A DNA stretch of 64,000 bases from Brachynemurus nebulosus (lineage: Eukaryota; Arthropoda; Insecta; Neuroptera; Myrmeleontidae), in the NCBI GenBank assembly GCA_035578155.1, contig JAPWDM010000005.1, positions 13,110,832 through 13,174,831 on the forward strand, written 5' to 3'. Position numbers and translations under genes: made by a program. The notes beneath the pieces are model-generated. The model was given only the letters and a program-made list of their open reading frames with translations. It made no database searches and was not told the DNA's origin. Positions 1 through 12,600 of this stretch are shown here, one piece after another. Positions within the stretch are counted from its first letter, which is position 1. Every line of letters starts with the position of its first letter.

Positions 1-573
1 AAAAAATTACATGAAATTGAGGATGGGGTGTTCACTGGTCTGCCAAAATTACGAAAATTAGTGCTGCGTGATAATAATTTAGCGACGTTGAACGAAGCGG
101 CAGCTTCATGGTTTGACTTACGTCAGCTTGAATTAACCGATGTACCGCTACAATGCACGTGCGATTTGCTGTGGTTACGTAATGTGGTTGCGATAAAAAA
201 TATCACAAGTGCTCAGTGTGCCGGGCCACAGTCAGTTCGCGATCGCCAGTTACGTACACTGTTACCGGAAGAGATGGGTTGTGCATTTCACGATCCACGA
301 CAGCAAGCGATTCTCGGTGCGTTGTGTATAAGCGGTGTTGCGCTGCTAGCCGGGCTTTCGTTACTCCTGTACAGATATCGACGTAACGTTCGCGACGCGT
401 TAAAAGACTATAAATGGAATAAACGTGCCATTAATCGTAAAGAACACGAATATCAGAAAACATTTTCCGACGACGAGTACATGATCCGGGCCGCTGCGGC
501 AGCCGCGGCCGCCGCCCACCAAAATCACCCCCACTTAGGCCCCGTCAAACAGATACCGGTAACGGAACTGTAG
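1..573 (+). CDS. LRR single-pass membrane receptor, tartan/capricious-like (3' part)
   Basis: The frame is open from base 1, so the 5' part lies outside the window; the GTG at 28 is an internal codon, not a start. The first ~35 residues are leucine-rich repeats (the FTGLPKLRKLVLRDN pattern). A C-terminal LRR cap with spaced cysteines follows (PLQCTCDLLWL, then two more Cys). A hydrophobic segment (QQAILGALCISGVALLAGLS and on) is the single membrane span, followed by a basic stop-transfer stretch (YRYRRNVRDALKDYKW). The cytoplasmic tail has an acidic-tyrosine motif (FSDDEYMIR), a polyalanine run and a C-terminal IPVTEL. This layout fits insect tartan/capricious-type cell-surface adhesion receptors; the family name is recalled, not searched. 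The TAG at 571-573 is followed by CTA and a long in-frame extension (next entry). After 828 the sequence turns AT-rich; a possible poly(A) signal AATAAA lies at 908-913. Confidence 0.82.
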   Translation, partial: KKLHEIEDGVFTGLPKLRKLVLRDNNLATLNEAAASWFDLRQLELTDVPLQCTCDLLWLRNVVAIKNITSAQCAGPQSVRDRQLRTLLPEEMGCAFHDPRQQAILGALCISGVALLAGLSLLLYRYRRNVRDALKDYKWNKRAINRKEHEYQKTFSDDEYMIRAAAAAAAAAHQNHPHLGPVKQIPVTEL

Positions 574-828
574 CTAGAACTTCGTGCGGGTCCTGCAATA
601 TATTGTTTGGGTACTGCACCCCGGTCGTCACATCATCATAATGGGGGCCCACCGCCGCCGCCGCCTCCGCCACGCGGCGCATCGTCACTGTCGTCAAACG
701 GTGTGATTGGCAACAGCGGCTCCAGTACAACACCCCATAGAAATCATCACGATTTAATCAACGGGGGTCCAGGTGGTACATTACCGGCTAGAGGGTTTAC
801 ATATTTACGACCCCATCAACCCCATTAA
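574..828 (+). other. Candidate stop-codon readthrough extension of the LRR receptor
   Basis: Directly after the TAG at 571-573 the same frame stays open for 84 codons and ends at TAA 826-828. The context TAG-CTA is a recognised leaky stop context. The extension has protein-like composition: His/Gly runs, a seven-proline run, Ser-rich linkers and a C-terminal YLRPHQPH. The stretch is clearly GC-richer than its surroundings and drops to very AT-rich sequence immediately after the TAA, as expected for a coding boundary rather than a 3' UTR. No splice acceptor is needed because the frame is continuous. There is no ATG near the start, so independent translation is unlikely. A small GGGT/ACCC hairpin could form about 35 bases after the stop. 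Alternatives are a recent nonsense mutation or sequencing error, or a GC-rich 3' UTR. Confidence 0.7.
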
Positions 829-3800
829 AATATATACATATGAATATTAGCTAGGACCAGCGCACGCTAATAAATTGTTCTATACGTAATTTTTGAAAAG
901 TAATATAAATAAAATGGAATGTAAAATCAAAAATTTTTTATCAAATAAGCAATAAGAAGTTTTCAATCCGAACCTGTCTGTGTATGTTGTCGAGTGTGAA
1001 GGAGTTCGAAGTGAAACATTTGGAGCAATACTGTAAAGTTTTTATGAAAAGTAAATAAATATATTAAAAAGACATTTAAAAAAATAATCAATAATGAAGC
1101 TTTCTATTAACTCTTTCAAGCAAATAATTTCTAACTGCCAACAGTTTATCCAATTACAACAAAATGCAATAATTAATCATCCAAAAATAACAGAAAATTA
1201 CGTGTGTATTAAAATAATTTTGTTTAAAGACTGGTTAATAAAAAGCTTTGTTAAATTATATATATAAAGTACTAAAAAATTTAGGTAATTTTGTAAAAGT
1301 TGTAAAGTTAGTTATAACAAATTATGTTTCATGAAAGAATGATAAAAATTAAGAAAAGATATCGAATTTTTCAAACGTTTTTCAAAAGTGTTTTGACATT
1401 ACATAATATTATAAATACCTAATAATGGCGTCGTAAGCTATGGTCTACAGATATATTCATTAATAAAAAAAAAAAAATAAAAAAGAAAAAAACATAAATG
1501 GTGCATTATTTTCGTTTTGTTAATTGTAAATACTATTTTATAATTATTTAAAAAATTATATAATTATTTATTTTTCGTTTTATGGCGACAATGCGGAAAA
1601 AAGTAATAAATTATTTAAAATGTATTGTATTTCGTTCCAACCGTAATCAATTTTTTCTTTTTAATCCTTTATTTTGTCGTTTAAAACAGTATATTAAAAA
1701 AAGGTTATAATTTTTTTTATAGCCAAAACTCCTAATTTTACTAGATCGTGATTTTTGGAAATATCATAGCCGCAAACAATTAGTTTCTTCAAAAAATTAA
1801 TTATAAACAAAAATTGTATTTGATCTAGACTGATTTTTTTAAGAATAATAATGTATTATTGTAAATTAAAATTTAATAGAAAGTAATTAGGAATTAAAAA
1901 ATACATTGTATACATTTGATTAATCAAATTTTTACAAAAGTATTCATAGGATATTAAAAAAGGAACAGTAATAAATTTATTAAAAAAGGTAATCTAAAAT
2001 TATTTTTAAATCAACTGGCGCAGTCAGTAGGGTATGCAGGATATGAATAGAATTAGAAGTTTTAGATTGAAAATATGTTACCACCATATAATGTTCAATT
2101 TTTCTAAATTCTATATCATTTCTTAACGTTTTGACAGGAATTTTATATGTATATATCAAATTTTAATGTAAAATAAATTTAATTATTTATTTCGTTTACT
2201 TTAAATTAAACAATTTGTTTAATTTAAAAGTTGACAAATATTAAATTCAAGTTACTGTTTCTTTATTAATGTCCAACTAATTAATCAAAAATTTTTCAAA
2301 AATGCTTTTTCTTATTACAATACTTATTTTGATGTAGTTGCTTAGATATTTCTTAATTTTTAAAATGTTAATCTTTGGCAGAATAGATAAATTAAATACA
2401 AACCAAAATTTGCAAACCGTCCTTCTCTTTATTAAATTACTCAAAATTTTCATTAATTATAATAATTTAAAATATACAAAGAAAAAGTTATTTTTGAAAA
2501 ATTTTTTATCTAGAAAAAAAATATATTTTTATATTAAAAATTACAATATCCACACTTAACTTTTTTGATTAGTGACTATAAAATATATTTCAGTTATCCA
2601 TCGAAAAATATTTACAATAATCAAAGCATTTTAAAATTTTGTTAAAAGGGAAAATAATTAAATGAAGGCCATACGAAAATTATCATTTGTACATATAAAA
2701 TATATAAATATTAATAATATACATAATTTAATTTTTTTTTTTAAAAAAAAAAAAGTACACTCAAAAACAAGGAAAATTTTTGAGATGAAAACTATAAGTA
2801 AAAGAACACCAAATTTTTATTTTAAAAATATAACTATACATACATATAAGTATACATTTCTTTTATTCATTTTTAAAAATTTATCCAAATTTTGATATTT
2901 TTTTTAAAGGTTAGTTAATTTTTCAAAAAGTAAATGCTTAAGTATCAGATACTAATTTTAAAGAAAAAAGAAAAAATAGTAAATGAATTTTGTAAAAGAT
3001 CCAACATTAACACCCTAAATATGTGTATAAGACGGTTGCATTTGAGTTTGTCATAAACTACTGTAAATTAATTTAATCTTCAAACTGGTAAACGATTATT
3101 AAAAAAATTAAACGTGATAGTTAACAATGAAAGAGTCCAAAACTTAGGTTAAGTTCTTTCGGAATTTAGTCAAATTGTGTTTAAAAGAATAGTAAATATC
3201 ACACCTTAATTCTTTTATTTATTAAAAATATATAAAAATAATTACGTTAGTTTTTTTTATCAGCATTCGATATATGTTTTTTAAATTAACAATTTACGTC
3301 AAATTGATAATTAATCGATATATAACTGAAGAATTACGAGCCACAGTAGGATTTAATGAGGTGAATAGAACGTGCCAGGGCTGACTAAAGTTTTAGGAAA
3401 TTTACTTTCTTTTTTTTTGTTTAAATTTCATTAATTAATTAAAATTAATTAATTAAAATTAATTAATTAATATTATTTTACTGGTTATCTTGACAAATAA
3501 TTTATTAAGAAAGTATATGAAAATCGATTACAAAGATCAAAAGTTCACTCCGTTTTACAATATTTAGAATTTCCAACAAAAGTTCCAACGTCTACGAAAT
3601 TCTTATGTTATCATGATCTGTGTCGCAGCTTTTAAACCCACACTAGCGTGGCATTTTTTTCCAATTGAGGCGCTATAAAGTTAGTATTTGATACTCACCA
3701 GTTTGTAACAATAATATTACATTTTTTTAAATTAATTTTAATTTCAGCGGACATCAATTTGTTTGATGTTGATACTAGTCAATTGCGAAAGTGTTTACTA

Positions 3801-4550
3801 TATACATATTATTGTTTTTGTGTAAATTTATTATAAAAAAAAACTTGAAAAAAAAATATTTAAACAAAACACATAGAATAAAATAAGTAGTTTTCTACAT
3901 ATACAGATAAAACCTGAATTTAAAGAAGTGTACAGTTACGTTAGAATAAAAAAAAAAACTGTTTTCGTTTGTATTTCTATAATTCATATTTTTATAAAAA
4001 AAAAATTATTTTGTAAAAATAAATTTTACTACGATGTATTACGTACACAATGTTAGTAAAACCGTTTTACAGAAACATTCCAAAAAAATATGTCACAAAT
4101 TTTTATAATTTATTGTTGTAGTCAAATCAAAAACAATTTGAAAATTATTCATTTGTTTTCGAAATTTAATAATCAAAAAAACGGAAAAACGTTTCAAATT
4201 ATTTATAATAATTTATATTCACGGCAGCTATTACTTTAATTATTATTTATTTTCATGTTTTTGATTATTTTAATCTCGTAATCATAAATTCATGAATACA
4301 ACTTATCAGGAAAACAAGAACAAAAAGTAAATGAAAAACCGATTTAGGTATATGGTAAAAAAATTTTTTAAAAACTTGTATATATATATAAAAAGTAAAT
4401 TGATTTTTGTACATAATATATCTAATAATTGTCCTAAATATAATTATAATATTTCAAAACATAATTTTGTTTTAATTTTCCATCCTTATTCATTTTATCA
4501 AGGATTAAAATTCAAAGTTTTACTATAGGTTCACGACGGAAAAATTTGTA
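829..4550. other. AT-rich 3' UTR/intergenic DNA without a gene
   Basis: Very AT-rich DNA with many poly(A) and poly(T) runs. The small open frames here (for example 2338-2559 and 2662-2895) are lysine/phenylalanine/isoleucine-rich translations of A/T tracts and show no domain. The first part is presumably 3' UTR of the LRR gene. At 3430-3470 a short tandem palindromic array of TTAATTAA units is present. Nothing else could be supported. Confidence 0.6.
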
Positions 4551-4682
4551 CAGTGGAACTTCTGTTAACCGGATAGCATTTTCACGCGAAAATTACCATT
4601 TAAGTGGAGTACTATAAATAACTGACTGATTTAAGATAAATTATCACGTGAAGTAGCTTTTCGGTTAACAAGGGTTCCACTG
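4551..4682. mobile_element. Small pogo/Tc1-type MITE
   Basis: Terminal inverted repeats start CAGTGGAACTTCTGTTAACC and end with the inverted form (GGTTAACAAGGGTTCCACTG). TA dinucleotides flank both ends (4549-4550 and 4683-4684), as expected for the Tc1/mariner/pogo superfamily. At 132 bp it has no coding capacity. Confidence 0.7.
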
Positions 4683-4988
4683 TAAATGCAGAATGACGAG
4701 GAGAAGAGAAAAAATGATGGTAAATATTGGCATTTCAAAAGATAATTCGAATTTACTTTACTATTTTTGATTTTGTTTAAAATTTCCCAAATTAACGTCA
4801 AATTTTCACTTTGGAAAAATTCTAATTTAACAGTATCTTAGCATATACCGCATATCGCGCGTTTTCTGTCTCAACCTCGTATCTGAAAAATCCCAATTTT
4901 TGGACACACAAACAAAACGTATTTAAATCTGTATCTTCATCACTATGAACTTAAGATTTATGCTAATTACACCCATTGATGTCGGCTA

Positions 4989-5110
<122 letters not shown>

Positions 5111-5706
5111 TATATAGATAAGTATATGTATAAATACAGTATTTAATATGATTTTTGTGTGTCCTAAGACATGTAGTTTTTGGGGCTATTCGTACCGCAC
5201 GAAGTCAAAGTGTCTTGCTCTTACTTTTAAGAACATTATACTTGTTTTGAAGAACTTTTGTCTTACTTTGGAGATATTTGTATGTTCCTGTCTCACTTTC
5301 CGTGTTCTTGAGAGAAGGGTGAAGGATATGTACGATGTATACCGAACGCTATTACAGACTATAAACTATGTATGCTACAATCATCGTATCATAGAGATGT
5401 AAACGATATGATTTTACTCACAGAGTACTAATTTAAATACAAGAGTAATATTGTACTAGATTTTAGATAAAATTTCTTGTTAATACAATAATACGTGAAA
5501 GTTTTTAAAAAATGTGTTGTTAATTATTTAGAATTTAGCTAATTCACTTGAATGAATTTTTTTAATGAAAATAAGTTGCGTTTTTAATGACAATAGGAAT
5601 ATTCTTATTGGAACGAGAAAAAATTAAAAAATAAAATAACAGAAAATTCTCATATAATTTTTATTTGTATAAATTGAATTATATAATTCATTTTATTTAT
5701 TTATAC

Positions 5707-5764
<58 letters not shown>

Positions 5765-6088
5765 TTTTTTTATTATAATAAGAATTGTACAGAATTTTGA
5801 TAAGAATTGAATGTAAAATGTTGAACTGGCAAAAATTTTAATAGGTATAAAGAAATTAGCATTATGAATAATACAATTTTGTTCGTCATTGGCCTGGCCT
5901 TTATATAAGGTTAAAACTATTCATTAAGAATTTTTTAGTACATCAAACATGTATACGAAGTATCCCATGATTTAAATACCTAATTAAAGCCGGTTACACA
6001 CGGTCTGATCTCATCGGCCAATAAAATAGACATTATTGACGACGTAAAGATTCTCTCTCGTGTCTCTGGTGGTAAAATTAGGACTAGT

Positions 6089-6428
6089 ATCAAGTTAAAA
6101 TATACGCATAAATGTTTAATTGGGGATATAAAATCTAGTAATCCGCCCATAATTTGTATAATAGGTATTCTAATGACAATTACACGTATACAAAAATTTT
6201 TACTTGATACAGATTCTAACTTAAAAAAAAAAAAAAAAAAAAAAAACCTGAGATGCTTATCGTAATCTTTACGTCGCCAAGAATCAGCTACCCACGCGAT
6301 GATAATATGATAATTTAGTATTTCAATAGTCATGGACGCTGTTCAGCGTTAACTTAAACCTAAGTAACTGTGACACAACCTTGAAACTCGTTAACAATTC
6401 CACATAATTCCATATAACGTATACTAGT
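6089..6428. mobile_element. ~340-bp insertion in the left foldback arm
   Basis: The right arm has a single ACTAGT where the left arm has two (6083-6088 and 6423-6428) bounding this extra sequence. That is what a 6-bp target duplication made by an insertion after the palindrome formed would look like. The insert contains a ~23-base A tract near 6224-6246 and no convincing terminal inverted repeats. A short retroposon is possible, but the A tract is internal. Confidence 0.6.
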
Positions 6429-6933
6429 TGTCAAAATAGTGTACCAGCTGGTCGTTTCGTCATTATAGGTTATGATCTTGATCGTGTTAATTTAAAATTG
6501 TACCAAAATAGTCGTTTATACAATCACCAATCTTAATTTTAAATTCTAAAACACGATCAAGATCATAACCTATAATGACGAAACGACCAGCTGGTACACT
6601 ATTTTGACAACTAGTCCTAATTTTACCACCAGAGACACGAGAGAGAATCTTTACGTCGTCAATAATGTCTATTTTATTGGCCGATGAGATCAGACCGTGT
6701 GTAACCGGCTTTAATTAGGCATTTAAATCATGGGATACTTCGTATACATGTTTGATGTACTAAAAAATTCTTAATGAATAGTTTTAACCTTATATAAAGG
6801 CCAGGCCAATGACGAACAAAATTGTATTATTCATAATGCTAATTTCTTTATACCTATTAAAATTTTTGCCAGTTCAACATTTTACATTCAATTCTTATCA
6901 AAATTCTGTACAATTCTTATTATAATAAAAAAA

Positions 6934-6994
<61 letters not shown>

Positions 6995-7705
6995 GTATAA
7001 ATAAATAAAATGAATTATATAATTCAATTTATACAAATAAAAATTATATGAGAATTTTCTGTTATTTTATTTTTTAATTTTTTCTCGTTCCAATAAGAAT
7101 ATTCCTATTGTCATTAAAAACGCAACTTATTTTCATTAAAAAAATTCATTCAAGTGAATTAGCTAAATTGTAAATAATTAACAACACATTTTTTAAAAAC
7201 TTTCACGTATTATTGTATTAACAAGAAATTTTATCTAAAATCTAGTACAATATTACTCTTGTATTTAAATTAGTACTCTGTGAGTAAAATCATATCGTGT
7301 ACATCTCTATGATACGATGATTGTAGCATACATAGTTTATAGTCAGTAATAGCGTTCGGTATACATCGTACATATCCTTCACTCTTCTCTCAAGAACACG
7401 GAAAGTGAGACAGGAACATACAAATATCTCCAAAGTAAGACAAAAGTTCTTCAAAACAAGTATAATGTTCTTAAAAGTAAGAGCAAGACACTTTGACTTC
7501 GTGCGGTACGAATAGCCCCTTTGATATACGAGGTTGAGACAGAAAACGCGCGATATAACTTTACAGTAATTAAGAAATTGATATTTTACATTCATAGTAA
7601 ATTCGCCGACAATTTCCCTCCAAAAATTGCTGCTATTCGAAATGCATAGCCCGTTTTGTACCGTTTATTACCAAATTTACACTGATGACATCAGCAAGCA
7701 ACATT

Positions 7706-7823
7706 TAACACGTTCAGTGCTGATTGTTGAAAGTGAAGCGGACGTCAGTACCACACTTTGAGTGCTGTCGCAAGTATGGGCCCTACACGGGCCCGTGTAT
7801 AGTCGCACTGAACAATAATAAGT
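7706..7823. mobile_element. Possible decayed TTAA-type MITE
   Basis: The left end reads TTAACACGTTCAGTGC and an inverted GCACTGAAC lies at about 7807-7815. This resembles the better-preserved TTAA element at 52193-52352, whose ends begin TTAACACGTTGACGG. The right TTAA has decayed to TAATAA, so the call is weak. Confidence 0.3.
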
Positions 7824-9610
7824 GAGCCTATCAGCCTTTTAACCGAATTGATACTGAAACTAAGCTCGGCAACATTATTGCCATCTAGTGTCAGATAAAA
7901 ACAATATATAGACACACACACATTTATTTTTTGTCACATCAAGGAGCCACTATCGACGTCAGTGCTGCCACCTATGGTACAAGTTCGCTCCATATATGTA
8001 GTATACATATATAGCCAAATAGATATGAAAAAAACGTCCCAACATCACGGTGCAGATTTGGAAGTATTTTGTTCGTTTTGCGCAAACGCGACTTTTTTGG
8101 TGGTAATATGAACCAATCTGAACAGTAAACACGGTAAACACTAATTGATGCATCTGCGCAAAACAAGTGAAGTGCCTCTAGCCGATGTCTATCCGTCTCA
8201 CTTCGTCGGAACCACTGCCTCTTATAGGGATTGGCCATATAGTTATAATAAATATATGGTTCGCTCCCGATACTCTCATGCCTCTCATGTATTGTAACCT
8301 TTTACCGCTTCTATTGACACAACTTAGGAACTTCCAAAAATCAAAAATCCAATATAAAATTATATAAAATTCTTTATTAACAAAATTATTAATAATGATA
8401 TTTTCAAAATTAATTTACATACATTATTCAAAAAACAATTAATAAAAAGAATAATTAAAACTGTAAACATATTGAGAAGTTTATTTTTACAATGAAATAT
8501 TTTACTAAATTTTTTTTAAATAAAAAATAATAAGTCTAAATCCTCATTAATTTGATTTAAAAATGCATTAAGTATTTTATAAGAAAATATTAATCAGGTA
8601 TGTATGTTTATTAACCACATTTTTAAATCAGATCAAATCAACAATCTTAAAAAAAAATAATCAACTTTAATGTCATTTAATTAAGTAATGCACTATTTGG
8701 ACGGAATACAGTCATTTAAAAAATTCAAACATGAATGGAATGTTCTATTCCATATATATCCAAAATCTGGATTACGTACAGTCTGGTTGTAAACCGGTCA
8801 ACTATAAGGCCGCTATTACACTGTCATAGATATATGTCAAAGTTTTATTTAATCAAAGAAATATTATAGTGTAATAAGTCAACTTTTATAATATAAATTT
8901 CTGTAACCATAGTTAAAGATACTTCTTAATATTTGATCATAGATTTGATCAAAGATCTTTGACATATATCTATGACAATGTAATAGCGGCCTAAGCTCCC
9001 TCACTGCTTTTTTTATTTTCAACTTCAAAAAAAATTTGAGATTCACTGTTTTTTTTTTATCAGTTTAACACAAACTAAAAATAAGGGCGGGGCTGGTGGT
9101 TTTGTTAATCAGCGCCGACTGGTGGCACCCAAAGGAACAAATGGTGACATTCATTCATGTTAAATTATAAATTTCATTGTAAAGTTTACATAAAAATTCA
9201 TATTTGACATATGAAATATCACTTTCTGTTATCTTAAATGCTACCTGCATGGATTCGATTACCAACTTTTGCTTCAAAAAGTGAGGTTTTACTATATTTA
9301 AAAATAATTTTTTAAAAGAAATAATAAAATCAATTATGATATGTACAAAAATTGACAACCAGCTTTTGATAACGAAATTAAAACCTACAGAACTATTACT
9401 ACAAAATAATGCCTATATAATAATTTATTCGAAAATGGCGACGATAATTATTTGTGAGTGGAGATGAGTCTACTTTTATTGTGCAACATAAATATATACT
9501 TGAGAGCTTCCCAATCGGTGTATCACAAAAAAGTTGGGAAGCACTCATATATTTTAACAAAAATGATTATTCTATGACACGATTCACTGAATAATTACTG
9601 TAACAAATTT
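7824..9610. other. Intergenic repeat-derived DNA
   Basis: No gene is supported. The overlapping open frames around 7959-8367 on both strands are in slightly GC-richer sequence but show no family features or splice context. A MITE occupies 8807-8992 (own entry). A short hairpin with stem GCTTCCCAA/TTGGGAAGC lies near 9507-9543. The 3' UTR of the minus-strand gene ending at 9611 should lie in the right-hand part. Confidence 0.5.
8807..8992. mobile_element. MITE with ~36-bp terminal inverted repeats
   Basis: The left end AGGCCGCTATTACACTGTC is mirrored by the right end GACAATGTAATAGCGGCCT, and the match runs about 36 bp into the element with one or two differences. The 186-bp element has no coding capacity. 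The target duplication is not clear, so the superfamily is left open. Confidence 0.7.
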
Positions 9611-12600
9611 TTACAAAAATACAATAAAAAGTAAATTGATTAAAATTATTGGGAATATTAATGAACCCATTGTACTAACTCCCCTTCCATAATACGCATC
9701 AAAATGGAACACTTTGACGTAACTTTCCGGTTTTATCCATGGATCGGAACCATCGTCAAAATGCATTGGACACTGATCACCTAAATCAAATTAATATTAC
9801 AATTTTTTATTCTGAAAATTTTCCAAAATGTCAAAACTTACGTTCTCGTTCATATTCTTGCATTTCGATAGCAACAGATGCTCCTTCGGTATAATTCCAC
9901 GAAGTGACATCTTGATTTAAATCACAAAACGGTCCAATTGCTGAAAATTAATGAGGAATAACTTATAAAACACTACAAAAAAAAGTGACATGCTTAAGAA
10001 AGTTCAGATGAAGTGAAAACTTCTACTTGAAGGTATTAAAAGAACAAAAATGGTTAGACAGCATTTTTATTTATTTATTTACTAATATTTATCCGGGGCT
10101 TCGCCCGCGTGGTGTTTGAAATTCTGGCATCAAATTAATACATATAAAGTATACTTGCATTGAGAGATGCACTTGGAAATTTTCTCACAGAAATAAAACG
10201 TTTTCCACCGATAAAGAATAGCCTATAACATTCTCTGTTCTCAACTAGTTAAGCGGTTGAGGCATGAATGAGACAAACAAACAAACGAACTCACTTTCGT
10301 ATTTATTAGTTAGAATTTTTTTTTTTTAAATACGAAAAGCGCCTCTCAGTACAAAAGAATAGTTAAAAATAATATTTGGTGTATCCATCCCTTAAGACAT
10401 GAGAAAGATGCCCCTGTATCTAAATTAATCAAGAAAAAAATAAGGTTTTGCACATTATTACTTGAAAAAAAAAAGTAATAATAAAACTACTAAAACCAAT
10501 ATTGATAAATGCAGTAAATAACTATTCAGTGACCAGTCATAAAGAAATTTTTCATATAAAATTTAAAACACTATTGGGATCCATCTAATGAGAGAAACTT
10601 AAAAAACATGGCGGAAATAAGGAAAAATATTTCATAGTTTCTATAGTTTTCGTGCAATTTCAAAATTTTTAAAATATTATGATAAATATTCGTAAGATAT
10701 GTGATTGGGACGACACGAATCCTCGAAAAAGGAATTTTGTTGAAGGTGAACCTGTTTTTCAAAACGGTCACATCATAAAAATTATTTAGTAAATTGAACA
10801 GTTTATTTAAGGTTGTTAGTTTTTGTGTTACATTAGAAAATAATTTTCACTTTTATCTAGAATTAATTTTTTGAATTTTTAAGGCTTTCATCCAAGTTTT
10901 CAGCTGGTTTTCTCCCTCTAATTTTCCCAAGAAATTTTTAATTTACACAAAACGATTTGTTTTAATCGAAAAATAATGAAAATGTAATTCAAGATATTTA
11001 TTATAGGCGCTGTTACAACTTTAACTGCATAAATTAACTCGATTTAGCACAAGGAGACAATTTTAATTTCATAATTAATAAACTTTTTATTCAGTTATTT
11101 CGTTTTCTGTAATTATTCTGTCATTTTAGTACTCGATTTTACCATCAGATGTTATATTATGTCCATTTGACACACTGAGGTAGAGAGAATGCTGTGTATT
11201 ACAAATACATAAAAAAATTGAAGCAAAAAAAATTAACTATTGTAATTACTTTAATGGCGGTCAAACCATTAATTTAATGGTTTATCTAATATTTATAAAC
11301 AAGTCTTCGTGGTTACAGTTGGATTTAGTAAAATGTAGTCATACTTCATAATTTAATGACTGTGGTATCTCTGGGAAACATATGTTAATATGTTCGATTC
11401 AATACTCAGTGATTTGACATAGAGTCCCTATAATAAATAGAGTCGTGACATGTGTGTTGAACGCCGATTGGCTCCAGCATTTTCTGTGCAAAGTTTGCTT
11501 AAAATACATTGAAAATAAATTAAATATTAACAAAAATCACTTAGTTTAACCTAGAAAGAATAATTAAATTAAAACCTTTTAATAGGGTACTTGACTGCAA
11601 TTGAGAAATGATTCTAAAAGCTTTGTTCTTACGTATAAATTAGTTCATTTTTGTTAAATTTTTAAAAATCTTAAAAAAAAAACCATTGTTTAATTTTAAA
11701 TGAACAAATTAGCGGGAAAAAACGACTTGGCGTAGTGACGTATGCAAAGACGTCACGATTTAACTCAAACAGATATCGCTTTCATTCATGCCAACACTTG
11801 TCAACATGGTTTCAAATTTGTACACTATATTCAGCAGTCATCATGCTCAGTTTTAGTGGTATTTACAACTTTCTACTTTGTTATCTTCTTCATTTATTAT
11901 CACTGTAAGATTTTCATGAACCCCTACAAGTATTAAATGCAGTTAAAAACAGTTTGACGTAACTTTAAAATTGTAGCAAAAAATAAAAGCATTTTTAACA
12001 TAATATTTAAAACAAGTTGATAAGGATATTTTACATATTAAGTGACGATGTATTCCTTCCATCAATCTTTTTTGAGTGCAAAATTAATTGCAAACCAAAA
12101 AGTTTAAAATAAATTACAAAGAAAAACAACTTCTCTTGGTCAATTAGAATTGTAAAAATGTTACAATGAAAATGCAATTTGTCATAGACAAACCGTAACT
12201 ACACTAATAAGATCTGCTATTAAAAAATGACGTCATTTTCAAATATCACTGCGTTTTTAATCATTTAAATGAAGGCTAAAAATTTATAATTTTCAAAATC
12301 GAATTTTTAAATAACTAAAGAATATTTTTATTTGTCACTACTAAAATTGAATATATTTAAGGATAATACATAAAATTATTCAACATTTAAAACAAATTTT
12401 GAATACAGTCAAGTATCGTATTGTTATTATTAACAATAATTATGTACTCAAAAATATTTACTCAAACTTGTGATAATTAATTTTGAAGACATGTCACGAC
12501 TCTATTTATTATAGGAAATCTAATTTAACAGATGCCAATATAAAACTAAACACTATTCTCATGATATTTCTAACTAAAAATGCTGCCAACAGCTTCGTGT

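Noticed and set aside
545..733. Minus-strand open frame over the receptor 3' end
   Set aside because: It is the antisense of coding, GC-rich sequence with no features of its own.
607..828. Separate small gene starting at 607
   Set aside because: The start is TTG and the frame is simply the continuation of the receptor frame after its TAG, so it is treated as a readthrough extension.
5148..5402. Open frame repeated at 7290-7595 on the other strand
   Set aside because: It exists twice because the palindrome arms are copies. It matches no family and the sequence is repeat-derived; differences between the arms are too few to test selection.
5980..6333. 117-residue minus-strand frame with a phenylalanine run
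   Set aside because: It reads through the A tract of the left-arm insertion and joins unrelated sequences, so it cannot be ancestral coding sequence.
7959..8238. Overlapping minus-strand frames in a slightly GC-richer stretch
   Set aside because: Two frames are open at once, with no domain, splice partner or start context.
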